Positions 23,440 through 32,799 of a stretch of DNA of 41,396 nt are shown piece by piece. How positions within the stretch are numbered: the first letter of the stretch is position 1; each line of letters begins with the position of its first letter. Where the stretch lies: NCBI GenBank assembly GCA_964517125.1, contig CAZFBD010000042.1, positions 1 through 41,396 of the forward strand, written 5' to 3'. Below the pieces are notes generated by a model, which saw nothing but the letters and a program-made list of their open reading frames with translations, made no database searches and was not told where the DNA came from. The DNA comes from SHLQ01 sp964517125. Lineage in GTDB: Bacteria > Actinomycetota > Acidimicrobiia > Acidimicrobiales > SHLQ01. Made by a program: the position numbers and the translations under genes.

Positions 23440-24312
23440 ATGCAGGTGCATCTGATCGACGGAACCTACGAGCTGTTCCGCTACTTCTTCGCAGCCCCAT
23501 CCCATGTGACGGCCTCGGGACAGGAGACCGGCGCCATCCGAGGTGTCCTCGGTTCCATGGTTGGCATGCTCGAGGACGGCGCAACTCACATCGGCATTGC
23601 AACCGATCACGTCATCCCCTCGTTTCGAAACGACCTGTGGGAGGGATACAAGGACGGCTCGGAAATCGACCCCGACATCGAGTCACAATTCCACCCGCTC
23701 GAGGACGTGTTGCGAGCTGCCGGATTCACGGTGTGGCCCATGGTCGAATACGAGGCCGACGACGCGCTCGGTGCCGGGGCCGCGATGGCAGCCGCCGATC
23801 CTCGAGTGGACGAGGTGCTCATCTGCACCGCCGACAAGGACCTCGCCCAGTGCGTGTCCGACTCGGCCGGCATTGCGCAGTTCGACCGGCGCAAGGGCGT
23901 GCGCTACGACGAAGCCGGCGTCGAGGAGAAGTTCGGCGTCCGCCCCGAATCCATCCCCGACTACCTTGCCCTCGTTGGTGACTCGGCCGACGGGTTCCCG
24001 GGCCTTCCCGGTTGGGGCGCGAAGTCGACCGCGGCCGTACTGAGCCGGTACGGACACATCACCGACGTCCCCGCCGCGGCCGGTCAATGGGACATCACGG
24101 TTCGAGGCGGCGCAAAGCTCGCAACCACCTTGGCGAACAACCTGGAACTGGCACTCCTGTTCCGCCGAATCGCCACAATTGAGCTGGACGCCCCTGTTTC
24201 ACCAAACGTCGATGTGCTTGAGTGGACGGGTCCCACGGACGACTTCGTTGCGCTCGCCGAGTCGATCGATGCAACCAGCGCACTCCGTAGGATTCAGAAC
24301 CTCATGGGCTGA
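23440..24312 (+). CDS. 5'-3' exonuclease / flap endonuclease, related to the Pol I N-terminal domain
   Basis: A 290-residue stand-alone FEN-family nuclease that removes RNA primers or 5' flaps. Metal-binding acidic residues are visible: Asp7 in LIDGTY, the EYEADDALG cluster (Asp107, Asp108), TADKDLAQ (Asp132, Asp134) and VGDSADGFPG (Asp181, Asp184). The last is followed by the helix-hairpin-helix LPGWGAKSTAAVL. The FRNDLWEGYK segment corresponds to the helical arch. No polymerase domain follows. It precedes the polysaccharide locus but is unlikely to belong to it. Confidence 0.92.
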   Translation: MQVHLIDGTYELFRYFFAAPSHVTASGQETGAIRGVLGSMVGMLEDGATHIGIATDHVIPSFRNDLWEGYKDGSEIDPDIESQFHPLEDVLRAAGFTVWPMVEYEADDALGAGAAMAAADPRVDEVLICTADKDLAQCVSDSAGIAQFDRRKGVRYDEAGVEEKFGVRPESIPDYLALVGDSADGFPGLPGWGAKSTAAVLSRYGHITDVPAAAGQWDITVRGGAKLATTLANNLELALLFRRIATIELDAPVSPNVDVLEWTGPTDDFVALAESIDATSALRRIQNLMG

Positions 24313-24462
24313 CCGGCGGCGAGATCTACCAGATCACCCACAAGGAGCGGTTTGACGCTCCACCATCGCCACATTTGGCGCGAATCTGAATAGGCAATCC
24401 GAGCATCGAGAAGCTCCTTCAGCCTCATGCCGGCCAAGAACGGATCATCCACTCTGTGATCC

Positions 24463-25329
24463 ATGGACCGAGACCACGACCTCGGCGTTGCCGTCGACAC
24501 ACCATCACCGGCAACTTCGTCTCCCGCCCCCACCAGCACCTCCGCCACGCAATCGGCGCACCTTACCGACGCCCACACCTGGGGGCTCCGGTTCACCGAC
24601 GCGGAGTCGATCGAGCTTGTGGCCAGCGCGCTCCTTGACGGCTATCGCGGCAAACCCGGGCAGCTGCCCCTCGTCGTGACCCCCAACGTCGACATTCTGG
24701 TGACCCTCGAAGACGCGAGCCCTCGGGTCAAAGAAACCGTGAACCGGGCAGCCGTCGTCCTCGCCGACGGGCAGCCACTGGTCAGCCTCAGCCACCTTGC
24801 GGGCGACCGACTCGGCACCAAACTCGCTGGATCCGACCTGACAGCCGAAATGTGGCCGCGCCTGGCCATCGAGGGCCGTTCCATGTTTGCCATCGTGCCC
24901 AGCGGAGACGTGGGCTTCCGGCTGGAACAAAAGCACCCCGACTGCGCCTGGCGCCGCGCCCCCATGCTTGAAGCCAGCGAGAGCACACTGATGGACACTT
25001 TCGCCTGGCAGTGCGTCCAACAGATGCTCACCGCAAACAAGCGCCCCGAGTTCGTCTTCATCGGAATCGGCTTCCCCAAGGACCTCCTGTTGGCCCGCTC
25101 CATCCTCGAGCAATGGCCCGCGGACCAGGGCGAGCCGCCCGTCGTGTTGGCCGTTGGTGCCTCGCTCGAGTTCCTGACAGGCCTGAAAAAGCGTGCGCCG
25201 AAGATCTTCCGAGTGATGGGTCTGGAGTTCGTCCACCGGATGCTCACCGAGCCCCGCCGCATGGTCAAGCGCTACCTGGTGAAGGACACGCGGTTCCTCA
25301 TGATCCTCAGCAGGCACCTGCGCGACTGA
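24463..25329 (+). CDS. WecG/TagA/CpsF family glycosyltransferase (GT26)
   Basis: A 288-residue protein. After a Ser/Thr/Pro-rich N-terminal extension of about 38 residues come the family landmarks VVTPNVDIL, VVLADGQPLV, GSDLTAEMW and the C-terminal VGASLEFLTGLKKRAPK followed by GLEFVHRM, EPRRMVKRYL. GT26 enzymes transfer a sugar (ManNAc, ManNAcA or Glc) to a lipid-linked acceptor during polysaccharide assembly. The start is uncertain: the ATG at 24463 lacks a Shine-Dalgarno and the extension is not conserved in the family. It is the first gene of the polysaccharide locus. 24313-24462 holds no gene. Confidence 0.9.
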   Translation: MDRDHDLGVAVDTPSPATSSPAPTSTSATQSAHLTDAHTWGLRFTDAESIELVASALLDGYRGKPGQLPLVVTPNVDILVTLEDASPRVKETVNRAAVVLADGQPLVSLSHLAGDRLGTKLAGSDLTAEMWPRLAIEGRSMFAIVPSGDVGFRLEQKHPDCAWRRAPMLEASESTLMDTFAWQCVQQMLTANKRPEFVFIGIGFPKDLLLARSILEQWPADQGEPPVVLAVGASLEFLTGLKKRAPKIFRVMGLEFVHRMLTEPRRMVKRYLVKDTRFLMILSRHLRD

Positions 25330-25390
25330 TGGTCGGCTTGCGCCCAAGGCAATGCTCAGGCCGGCGTCGTTTTGTGTCGAAGCAACAGCC

Positions 25391-26245
25391 ATGAATGCGC
25401 ATCAGGCTGCCACCTCTGTCGACGTTTCCGTGATCATGCCAGTCGGGTCGGTCGACCCCACATTGGACGTTGCCCTCGAGCACCTCAACGCTCAAAAGAC
25501 CAGCTTCTCCTGGGAGTTGGTGATCGCGCTCAACACCGCGGATCCGAACGAACGCCGACAACTGGACGAGCTGTTGGCTTCCAACACGGCGCTCGACGCT
25601 CGTGTCGTCGATGCCTCGGACGTCCGAAGTGCGTCGTATGCACGCAACGCCGGCGCCAATCACGCTCGTGGCGCAAAGCTTGCGTTCTGTGACGGAGACG
25701 ACCAGGCCGAACCCGATTGGTTGCAGAACCTGATCGATGCCCTCGAGCCCGGGACCGCTGTGGGCGGACACCTGGGAGAAGATCGGCTCGTCGTGGTCGG
25801 TCAGGAGAACTGGCGACCGCCCGCAACCCCCGGCAAGCTTCCTGCCTTCCTCGGAGCCGACTACCTCGTGTCGGCCAACATGGCCGTGTGGGCCGAAGAC
25901 TTCGCTGGCGTCGACGGCTTCGACCGCGAACTCCTCCGAGGCGAAGACATCGACTTCAGCTGGAAGCTGTTGGAACGCGGCATCGAGCTGCGCTACGAGC
26001 CAACTGCCGTCATGCACTACCGACATCGAGCCGGGCTCCGCTCGCTCCTGCAGCAGCACTACCTGTACGGGCGCGGCATGGCCCAGGTGTTGGCGCAGCG
26101 CACGCCTCCCGGACACGAGGAGGGCGGATCGATGATGCTCAAAGCCAACGGACAGAAGGTGGAACAACAGAGCGTTGTTCAGGTCCTTCGCCGGGGAGCC
26201 ATCGCTGCAGGTCGGGTGCGAGGACTGCTGGACAACGCAGCCTGA
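25391..26245 (+). CDS. Glycosyltransferase family 2
   Basis: A 284-residue GT-A fold enzyme from the ATG at 25391 (an in-frame ATG at 25352 would add 13 residues). The nucleotide-binding N-terminus is VDVSVIMPVGSVDPTLD; the region ASYARNAGANHARGAKLAFC leads to the metal-binding DGDD (DXD-type). The acceptor-side segment GGVDGFDRELLRGEDIDFSWK-like pattern is present (GVDGFDRELLRGEDIDF), with the ED catalytic pair. It probably adds a sugar to the lipid-linked repeat unit on the cytoplasmic side. It is 61 nt after the GT26 gene and convergent with the next cluster. Confidence 0.88.
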   Translation: MNAHQAATSVDVSVIMPVGSVDPTLDVALEHLNAQKTSFSWELVIALNTADPNERRQLDELLASNTALDARVVDASDVRSASYARNAGANHARGAKLAFCDGDDQAEPDWLQNLIDALEPGTAVGGHLGEDRLVVVGQENWRPPATPGKLPAFLGADYLVSANMAVWAEDFAGVDGFDRELLRGEDIDFSWKLLERGIELRYEPTAVMHYRHRAGLRSLLQQHYLYGRGMAQVLAQRTPPGHEEGGSMMLKANGQKVEQQSVVQVLRRGAIAAGRVRGLLDNAA

Positions 26246-26276
26246 CCCCTCCGGGTTTGGCCGCCGAAATCAGCAA

Positions 26277-27503
26277 TCAGGCAGCGGGACGAACCGCATC
26301 GGTCGACATCGACCATTCGAACAGTTCGATGAGACGACCGGCTTCAACATCCACGTTGTGCATCTGCGCCACGCGCTCCGCTCCCTCTTCACCAAAGCGG
26401 TCGAGGTCTGCGGGATCGGCGGCAAGTACCGCACGCATCGCCGACGCCAGCTTGGCCGGATCGCCTGCTGGTACGAGCCAGCCGCATTCTCCGGGACTCA
26501 CGAGTTCCGGGATGCCAGCAACGTAGGTGCTGATGACCGGCCGCTTGAGGGCAAGGGCTTCCATGATGACCACCGGAAGTCCCTCGGCGAAGCTCGGAAG
26601 CACGAGTGCCCGACTCCGACGGAGCGCATCGGCGACCTCGTCTTCGGTGGCCCAACCCGAGATCTGCACACGGTCACCAAGGCCATGCTCGGCAATCATT
26701 GCCTCGACGTCGGGTCGGAGCTCGCCGTCCCCGACAAGCTCCAGAGAGAAATCGATGCCATCTTCGGCTAGGAGCCGAGCGGCTTCCAGAAGAATCCAAT
26801 GCCCCTTCTGCTCGCTGAGTCGCCCGACGGTCACGAGTTGCGGCGCCGCCCCGATCGGATGCGTGTCACTTGCGAGATAGTCCTCGGACAACCCACAGTG
26901 CACGACATGCACATCGTCACGTCGATCTGCAGGGGCCAGTCGTAGGAGCTGCGAGCGGCCATACGAGCTGATGCCGGCAACGAACGATGCGTGTTCGATC
27001 TTCTCGGTGAGCGACAGGCCCACCTGCCGATCGAACTCCTCGGGTCCATGCACCGTGAAGCTGTAGGTGGGTCCGCCGAGGAGACGGCACAACATGGCGA
27101 CCGCGGTCGAGTTCGTGCCGAAGTGGGCGTGCACGTGGTCGACGTTGCGCTCGGAGAGCAACTGCCGAAGACGGGCGGCCTCAGCCACATACGCCGACCA
27201 ATAGGCAGCCGACTTCTCTGACGTCTTCGCGAATTTCATCGCCTTCGCTGTCGTTGCCGACAGCGCCCGACGGTTCGTTCGAGCTTCGGTCTTCATGGCC
27301 GACGAGAGATCGGACGAGTTGCCGTAGATCACCGTCGTGCGGTCGGCATGAGCAACGTCGGCCGGATCGGTGAGATCCGATGACCAGGGCCGGATCGAGA
27401 AGATCTCGACCTCGACTCCGCGCCGTTCCAACGCCTCGATCTCGCGACGCACGAAACTGTGCGAGACCTTCGGGTATTCGTTGATCAGATAGCCGATCTT
27501 CAT
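26277..27503 (-). CDS. Glycosyltransferase family 4 (GT-B)
   Basis: A 408-residue GT-B enzyme from the ATG at 27503, which has an AGGA Shine-Dalgarno about 7 nt upstream; the longer open frame does not look family-like. N-terminal domain: MKIGYLINEYPKVSHSFVRR, with VDHVHAHFGTNS and FTVHGPEEFD. C-terminal domain: VTVGRLSEQKGHWILLEA, the donor-binding FAEGLPVVIMEALA (E-x7-E) and SPGECGWLVPAGD. It probably uses a nucleotide sugar to extend the polysaccharide repeat. It is 8 nt downstream of another transferase gene in a two-gene minus-strand operon. Confidence 0.93.
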   Translation of the reverse strand: MKIGYLINEYPKVSHSFVRREIEALERRGVEVEIFSIRPWSSDLTDPADVAHADRTTVIYGNSSDLSSAMKTEARTNRRALSATTAKAMKFAKTSEKSAAYWSAYVAEAARLRQLLSERNVDHVHAHFGTNSTAVAMLCRLLGGPTYSFTVHGPEEFDRQVGLSLTEKIEHASFVAGISSYGRSQLLRLAPADRRDDVHVVHCGLSEDYLASDTHPIGAAPQLVTVGRLSEQKGHWILLEAARLLAEDGIDFSLELVGDGELRPDVEAMIAEHGLGDRVQISGWATEDEVADALRRSRALVLPSFAEGLPVVIMEALALKRPVISTYVAGIPELVSPGECGWLVPAGDPAKLASAMRAVLAADPADLDRFGEEGAERVAQMHNVDVEAGRLIELFEWSMSTDAVRPAA

Positions 27504-27511
27504 GACTCGTC

Positions 27512-28588
27512 CTATGCCGCTCGGAGATGTCGGCCGGTTGCCGGCACAGCGATTCCCAACACCTCGTCGAGAACCTTGACGAGCGAACCTGCAGCAGCGG
27601 TATCGGTGCAGTTCTCGTCGGCGAATGTGCGAGCGCCGTTGTCGATTCGAGTGCGAAGAACCTCGTCGGTCCAGTACGCCTCGATGCACTCCGCCATCTC
27701 CACGGCGTTGCGCGGCGAGGACAGCAGACTGTTCTTATCGTGGATGAGGTAGTCCTCGAGACCAGAGCGGCGAGTGGCGACAACACCACGTCCGTGGCGG
27801 AAGGTTTCGACCAGCGTGACCACTCCGGCGGTGAGGCCGTCGGTTGTCATCGGCACCACGTTCACGGCGGCGTGCCGCACGTGGCGTCGAATGTCCGAGC
27901 GGGACATCGATTCGATGATCTCGACGTTCGGAGGAATGTCCAATCCCTGCAGGACCCGTGGGCCAGCAAGAACGAGCGTCTTGTACCCCAGACGCGACAC
28001 CGCATCGAAGAAGGTGCCGTAGTCGCGGAATCCGGAGCCGGTGGCGAACACGTACGGCTCGTCCACGTCGGGAGCTTCGGTCTCGATCGTGTCGCCGTAT
28101 TGCAGGTGCACGAACCGAAAGCGATCCTCGGGAAGCTTCAACGCCTTGGCGTAGGCCTCGATCTCGATCGTGGTGTGCACGACGAAACGGTTGACACGGC
28201 CGAGGCTCGCCCGCCCGGTTCCGCGGCGAAAGGCCGAGTCAAAGCTGGTGTTGAAGAACCAACTGACAATCGGGCGGTCGTCGCGACGAAGTCGCGAACG
28301 TGCAGCGAGCGTCGCGGTGACCTGCGGAAAGACGCCGATCATTCCGCTACACGTCTGTTCCATGGTGATCCGTGCCTGGTCAAGAAATTCTCGCCACTCA
28401 GCGACCGAGCTTCGGGGGCTCTTCTTCAGGTGCCAGGGCACCGCTTCACCCACCCGATTGACGAGCTCAAAACGATGTCGATCATCGGGAACGAACTCGT
28501 CGAGCCAGCGAACCGTCGCTTCAGAAAAGTACGGCGAGGCGACGCGCCAAAGGGGCGTCGAGTCGGCGAGCAGAGCATGTCCCATCAC
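27512..28588 (-). CDS. Glycosyltransferase, GT4-like but divergent
   Basis: A 358-residue protein with GT-B architecture. The N-terminal half is atypical (MGHALLADSTPLWRVASPYF). The C-terminal half carries YVFATGSGFRDYGTFFDAV, TLVLAGPRV and VETFRHGRGVVATRRSGLED followed by LIHDKNSLL, which corresponds to the donor-binding region of GT4-type enzymes, although the usual E-x7-E motif is modified. Co-transcription with the downstream GT4 gene supports a role in the same polysaccharide. It is divergent from the Wzz-like gene; the 184-nt space between them shows no gene. Confidence 0.78.
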   Translation of the reverse strand: MMGHALLADSTPLWRVASPYFSEATVRWLDEFVPDDRHRFELVNRVGEAVPWHLKKSPRSSVAEWREFLDQARITMEQTCSGMIGVFPQVTATLAARSRLRRDDRPIVSWFFNTSFDSAFRRGTGRASLGRVNRFVVHTTIEIEAYAKALKLPEDRFRFVHLQYGDTIETEAPDVDEPYVFATGSGFRDYGTFFDAVSRLGYKTLVLAGPRVLQGLDIPPNVEIIESMSRSDIRRHVRHAAVNVVPMTTDGLTAGVVTLVETFRHGRGVVATRRSGLEDYLIHDKNSLLSSPRNAVEMAECIEAYWTDEVLRTRIDNGARTFADENCTDTAAAGSLVKVLDEVLGIAVPATGRHLRAA

Positions 28589-28772
28589 GAGCCTTTCGGC
28601 ACCTCGACGACCCGTGTGAGCGATTCGCCACGAAACGCTTCAACCAGCTTGATTCGGTGACTTTCGGCGCATTCCTGCGGCACAGATCTCTCAAACCCAA
28701 CCCGATCCAACCGATACAGAACACAAGCATCAGGACAACGATCGCGGACGCGCGACCGTCGGAGGACACACC

Positions 28773-30350
28773 GTGGAACTGCAATTCATCAGCAAGGCGC
28801 TCCAGAAGCGATGGTGGGTCGTTGCGGCCTTCGTGATCGCCGGCGTTCTGCTCTCCAGCCGCATCACCGATTCCGCGGCCCAACAGTTCCGCTCCACCGC
28901 ACTGATTCTCGTACAGCCCTCGAATGAATCGGTGAGTCCGTCGCTGGCCAATCAACCCGACCGCTACGTCCAGAGTCAGATCTCCGTCCTTGAGAGTACG
29001 ATCCTGGCCGACTCGGTCGCCGAGTCGCTGGGTGACCCGGAGACATCGCTCTCCGTGCGCCGCTCAACCGAGTTCGTCCAGCGTGAAGACAGCGACATCG
29101 TCGAGGTCATCGTGACGACCTCGGAAGCACAGCGCTCCCAGCTCATCGCGCAGGGGTATGTCCAGGCGTACCTCACCGACATCGAGCGCCGCACCGACGC
29201 GGTGTTCCAGCCGGAACGCAATCGACTGCAGCAGGAACTCGAGACGATCGAGACCGACCTCGCCGCCGTGAACGCCGACCTCGCCCGTGCCGCAGCACCC
29301 TTCATCGCCACGCTCGGAACTGAAACGCCGGTCGCCGTACCCGACATTCGCGTCCTCGACCCTGATGCCGCGACCCGGCAGACACTGCTGCTCGCCGATC
29401 TCGAACGCGTCAGCTCCCAGCTCGACGCTGTGGAACTCACCGCCGGGCAGGCGGTTCAGACCGAACTTGTCCAGCAGGCACAGCTGCCGACTGAACCGGT
29501 TGCCACAGCCACCTCGCTGCTGCGCATCGCCATCATCATGATCATGGCGATGTTGGGTGTCGTGGCCGCACTGGTGACTGCACGTTTCTCGGCGAACATC
29601 ATCGACGACCGCGACATCGAGGTTCGCCTCGACCAGCCAATTGAAGCCCGACTCCCTCGCGTGAAAGCCCTCACCTTCGGCGCCGACGCCGCTCTTCAGG
29701 AGCAGGACACCTCCTACACAAACGGGCTCGACCGGCTCGCCGGTCGCCTGGAGCTCGCCTCCAGCGTCGTTGGCTCCCGCGTCGTTCTTGTGGGCGGATC
29801 CCGAGATGGTGCCGGATCCACGACGACGGCGATTGCACTGGCCGCCCGGTTCGCACGCCGTGGCAACCGCACCGTGCTGATCGATGCCGACGACCGCATC
29901 GCCTCACTCACCGACGCGCTCAACGCACCCGTCGGTGACCTTGGTGAGATCACCTCTGCGGCCCCCGAGTTGGGCCCGACCGAACTTCCCAACCTCATCA
30001 CGCTGGGCATCTCCCCCACCGCAAAGCTCCGACGCCTCGATGGCCAGGCCGTGGTCAGCGCACTCCGGCCCGTCGCCGACATCGTGATCATCGACGTGGG
30101 CTCCGTTCTCGAATCCACGGCTGCCTCGTCGCTGTCGCGGCACGCTGACCAGCTCGTGCTCGTCCTGCCCGCTTCGGGACAGTCCCAGGACGGGGTGAAC
30201 CAGATTGCTCGAACGTTCGGCGCAATCAACGACCAGGTGATTCCGGTCATCGCCGACGTGCCCCGTTCCCGAGGTACTCGCAAGGCCCCCACCACAGCCG
30301 ACATCGCAGCCCTGCCGAGCACACCTGCGCCGGTTGAGGAAGCTGCGTGA
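28773..30350 (+). CDS. Wzz-like polysaccharide co-polymerase with a degenerate BY-kinase domain
   Basis: A 525-residue protein starting with GTG (GGAGG Shine-Dalgarno 7 nt upstream). Membrane helices at about 14-29 and 250-271 flank an extracytoplasmic part with coiled coil (about 140-225) and a Pro-containing motif before TM2, as in Wzz/CapA proteins that set chain length. A cytoplasmic CpsD/Wzc-like domain follows. Its P-loop reads GGSRDGAGSTTTA, with Ser349 in place of the invariant Lys. Walker A' VLIDADDR is kept; Walker B is weakened (IVIIDVGSVLE). There is no Tyr-rich C-terminal tail. It is therefore probably not an active tyrosine kinase. It heads a plus-strand operon of five genes. 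Confidence 0.87.
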   Translation: MELQFISKALQKRWWVVAAFVIAGVLLSSRITDSAAQQFRSTALILVQPSNESVSPSLANQPDRYVQSQISVLESTILADSVAESLGDPETSLSVRRSTEFVQREDSDIVEVIVTTSEAQRSQLIAQGYVQAYLTDIERRTDAVFQPERNRLQQELETIETDLAAVNADLARAAAPFIATLGTETPVAVPDIRVLDPDAATRQTLLLADLERVSSQLDAVELTAGQAVQTELVQQAQLPTEPVATATSLLRIAIIMIMAMLGVVAALVTARFSANIIDDRDIEVRLDQPIEARLPRVKALTFGADAALQEQDTSYTNGLDRLAGRLELASSVVGSRVVLVGGSRDGAGSTTTAIALAARFARRGNRTVLIDADDRIASLTDALNAPVGDLGEITSAAPELGPTELPNLITLGISPTAKLRRLDGQAVVSALRPVADIVIIDVGSVLESTAASSLSRHADQLVLVLPASGQSQDGVNQIARTFGAINDQVIPVIADVPRSRGTRKAPTTADIAALPSTPAPVEEAA

Positions 30351-30411
30351 TCGCGGCACCATCCCGTACCCGTCCGGCGGACCCTGAGAGAAGAAACAAA
30401 GGACATCAGCC

Positions 30412-31500
30412 ATGAGCCGCAGCCGTGGACGCCGAAATCGAAAGAACAAGACCGTCATCTCACAACCGACCCCGCCGCGGCTTCCCCTTCCCAACGTGGG
30501 TGTGGTCGTCATTGGACGAAACGAGGGCGAACGTCTGGAGCGTTGCCTGAAGTCGATCGAGTCGCTGGGCGTGCCGACGTGTTACGTGGACTCCGGTTCG
30601 ACCGACGGCAGCCAGGAGCTGGCCAAGCGGCTCAACGTCGACGTCGTCGAGCTGTCTGCTGCCCAGCCGTTCACCGCAGCTCGCGCCCGCAACACCGGCT
30701 TCAACCACCTCCGAAGCAGCAACGCCGACCTGGAATTCGTCCAGGTCCTGGACGGCGACACCGAGCTGCAGCCCGACTGGCTCCCGACCGCGATCGACGA
30801 ACTCCGTTCGAACCAGCGGATCGCGGCTGTTGTCGGTCGGCGCCGTGAGCGCTTCCCCGACGCCTCTACCTACAACCGCATGTGCGACCTGGAATGGGAC
30901 ACGCCACTCGGCGACGTGGATGCCTTCGGTGGAGACGTGCTGTTCCGGACCGCCGCGTGGCGCGACGCCGGCGGCTACGACACATCGCTCATCGCTGGCG
31001 AAGATCCCGAATTCAGCTTTCGGCTCCGCGCCGGCGGCTGGAAGCTTCGTCGGATCGAAGCGGAGATGACGTTGCACGACGCCGCCATCACCAACTTTGG
31101 GCAGTGGTGGAAACGGTCCAAGCGGGCCGGCCATGCCTACGCCGAAGGGGCGTCGATGCATGGCGCCGAAGGGCACTACACCAAAGAGGTTCGCAGCATT
31201 GGCTTCTGGGCCGGCGCGGTGCCGCTGGGTATCATTGCGTCGGTCGTTGTGGGCCTGACCGTGACGCCGTGGGCGTTCGCTGGTTTGGGCCTTCTGCTCG
31301 GGTACCCGCTGTTGTGGTCCCGGATTCGTGCCCACCGCAAGTCGCTTGGTGACGACGCCAAGGTTGCCGGCATGTACGCCCGCTTCGTGGTCATTGGCAA
31401 GTTTGCCGAGCTCACCGGCGTCCTCACGTTCCACATGAACCGGCTGCGCGGGACCAAGACCGGACTGGTCGAATACAAGCAGCCCACCGAAGCCGCCTGA
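30412..31500 (+). CDS. Glycosyltransferase family 2 with C-terminal membrane helices
   Basis: A 362-residue protein with a very basic N-terminus (MSRSRGRRNRKNK). The GT-A domain has VGVVVIGRNEGERLERC, YVDSGSTDGS, ARARNTGF and the metal-binding VLDGDTEL, then GGDVLFR and GEDPEFSFRLR with the ED pair. A hydrophobic segment at about 265-300 forms probably two helices, anchoring it to the membrane. It probably adds a sugar during repeat-unit assembly. An AAAGGA Shine-Dalgarno lies 9 nt upstream. It is placed between the two Wzz-like genes, with only 3 nt to the second. Confidence 0.9.
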   Translation: MSRSRGRRNRKNKTVISQPTPPRLPLPNVGVVVIGRNEGERLERCLKSIESLGVPTCYVDSGSTDGSQELAKRLNVDVVELSAAQPFTAARARNTGFNHLRSSNADLEFVQVLDGDTELQPDWLPTAIDELRSNQRIAAVVGRRRERFPDASTYNRMCDLEWDTPLGDVDAFGGDVLFRTAAWRDAGGYDTSLIAGEDPEFSFRLRAGGWKLRRIEAEMTLHDAAITNFGQWWKRSKRAGHAYAEGASMHGAEGHYTKEVRSIGFWAGAVPLGIIASVVVGLTVTPWAFAGLGLLLGYPLLWSRIRAHRKSLGDDAKVAGMYARFVVIGKFAELTGVLTFHMNRLRGTKTGLVEYKQPTEAA

Positions 31501-31503
31501 CCC

Positions 31504-32799
31504 ATGGAACTCGAACGGTTCGCCGCAGCGGTTCGCCGACGCTGGTACCTGATTGGCGCGCTCGTCGCCCTGGGTGCAGCGATGGGACTGCTCGGTGAAG
31601 CGGGTCGGACCGACCGGTTCCTGGCTGAAGCGAGCGTGTCGATCGTCTCCGATCGGAACGTCTACGGATCCGAGCAGGTGCTCGACCGAATCGTGGTCAA
31701 CGAGATGGAGTTCGTTTCGAGCCTGGACCTTCGTACCGCTGTTGTCGACACCATCGGCGTCGCGGGAATCAATCCGGCTGAAGACATGACGATCGCCCAG
31801 CGGACCGATGCCGACGTGGTGAACCTCCGGGTCAACAGCCCCGAGGAGGGCGCAGCGGTTGCTGCGGCGAACTTCTGGGCGCAGTCCTGGCTGGCCGAAT
31901 CCATGGAGCGCAAGACCGCCGCGATCGACGAGCTCCTCATCGAGACGGAGGCGTCGTTGGTCAGTGCGCAGGCCGCCCTCGCAGCCAGCGACGCGACCGT
32001 GACCCGCCTTCTCGGACCCGGCACCCGATTCACCACGATCACCGACCTCTTCGCCTCCGACCTCGATCTGGCGGCCGAACAACAGTTGCTCAACAGCGAG
32101 GTACGACGGATCCGGGCCACCATCACCGACCTGCAGTTCACCAGGTCCAAGATCTCCCCGTTCTCGATCGTCAGCCGAGCCGAATCCCCGGCGACACCCC
32201 TTCGGTCAGGCAATGGCCTCGGCCCGGTCCATGGTGCAATCATCGGCCTGGGCATCGCCCTCGCTCTCGTGATGGTTCTGGAACGCACCCGTCTGTCGGC
32301 CCGTTCTGCCCAGGCCATCTCCGACACCGTCTGGCCCGAAACCACCTCGCGTTCGTCGGCCGCAAGAGTGGAGCGGATCGCGCAGGAACTGCTGCGAACC
32401 CTCCCGGTCGGTCAACTGCCGTTGGTCGCATTCTCAGGAACCGGGGTCGAGTCGCACACGTCGCTGCACACCGAATTGGCTGCGAACTTTGCCGCCCGCG
32501 GCTTCGATGTGACGGTCCTGACCGACGACCCGGTCCCGGCAGACGCTGGCTATGTGACGTTGGCCCGAGACCGACTCAACGACATCGTCGACCTCTCCAC
32601 CAGGGACACCTCCGACCTCGCCAACAGCATGGTGTTCGCTCAGCTGAGTGACCTGTGGTTTCAGCGATCGGTCGTACATGACAGCTCGGTCGTCGTGCTC
32701 GTGCACCTGGACATCGGGGTCGACGGCGAGCATGAGGCTGCCACCACGATCTCGCGGGCTCGCGTGCTGTCGCCGTCGGTGCTCACCGTCGCCGCATGA
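31504..32799 (+). CDS. Second Wzz-like protein with an ATPase domain lacking a P-loop
   Basis: A 431-residue protein with the same plan as the one at 28773: helices at about 15-30 and 241-259, an extracytoplasmic alpha-helical part and SPATPLRS before TM2, then a cytoplasmic domain of about 140 residues. Where a BY-kinase has its P-loop, this protein reads VAFSGTGVESHTSLHTELA: no GKS/T, although the following helix (AANFAARGFDVTVLTDD) still resembles the fold. No Tyr cluster is present. It probably works with the first Wzz-like protein in chain-length control. Its stop overlaps the start of the GH9-like gene by 4 nt (ATGA). Confidence 0.83.
   Translation: MELERFAAAVRRRWYLIGALVALGAAMGLLGEAGRTDRFLAEASVSIVSDRNVYGSEQVLDRIVVNEMEFVSSLDLRTAVVDTIGVAGINPAEDMTIAQRTDADVVNLRVNSPEEGAAVAAANFWAQSWLAESMERKTAAIDELLIETEASLVSAQAALAASDATVTRLLGPGTRFTTITDLFASDLDLAAEQQLLNSEVRRIRATITDLQFTRSKISPFSIVSRAESPATPLRSGNGLGPVHGAIIGLGIALALVMVLERTRLSARSAQAISDTVWPETTSRSSAARVERIAQELLRTLPVGQLPLVAFSGTGVESHTSLHTELAANFAARGFDVTVLTDDPVPADAGYVTLARDRLNDIVDLSTRDTSDLANSMVFAQLSDLWFQRSVVHDSSVVVLVHLDIGVDGEHEAATTISRARVLSPSVLTVAA

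Noticed and set aside
30460..32082. 540-codon minus-strand frame opposite the GT2 and second Wzz-like genes
   Set aside because: Antisense to two genes with clear motifs and signals; composition typical of a mirror frame.
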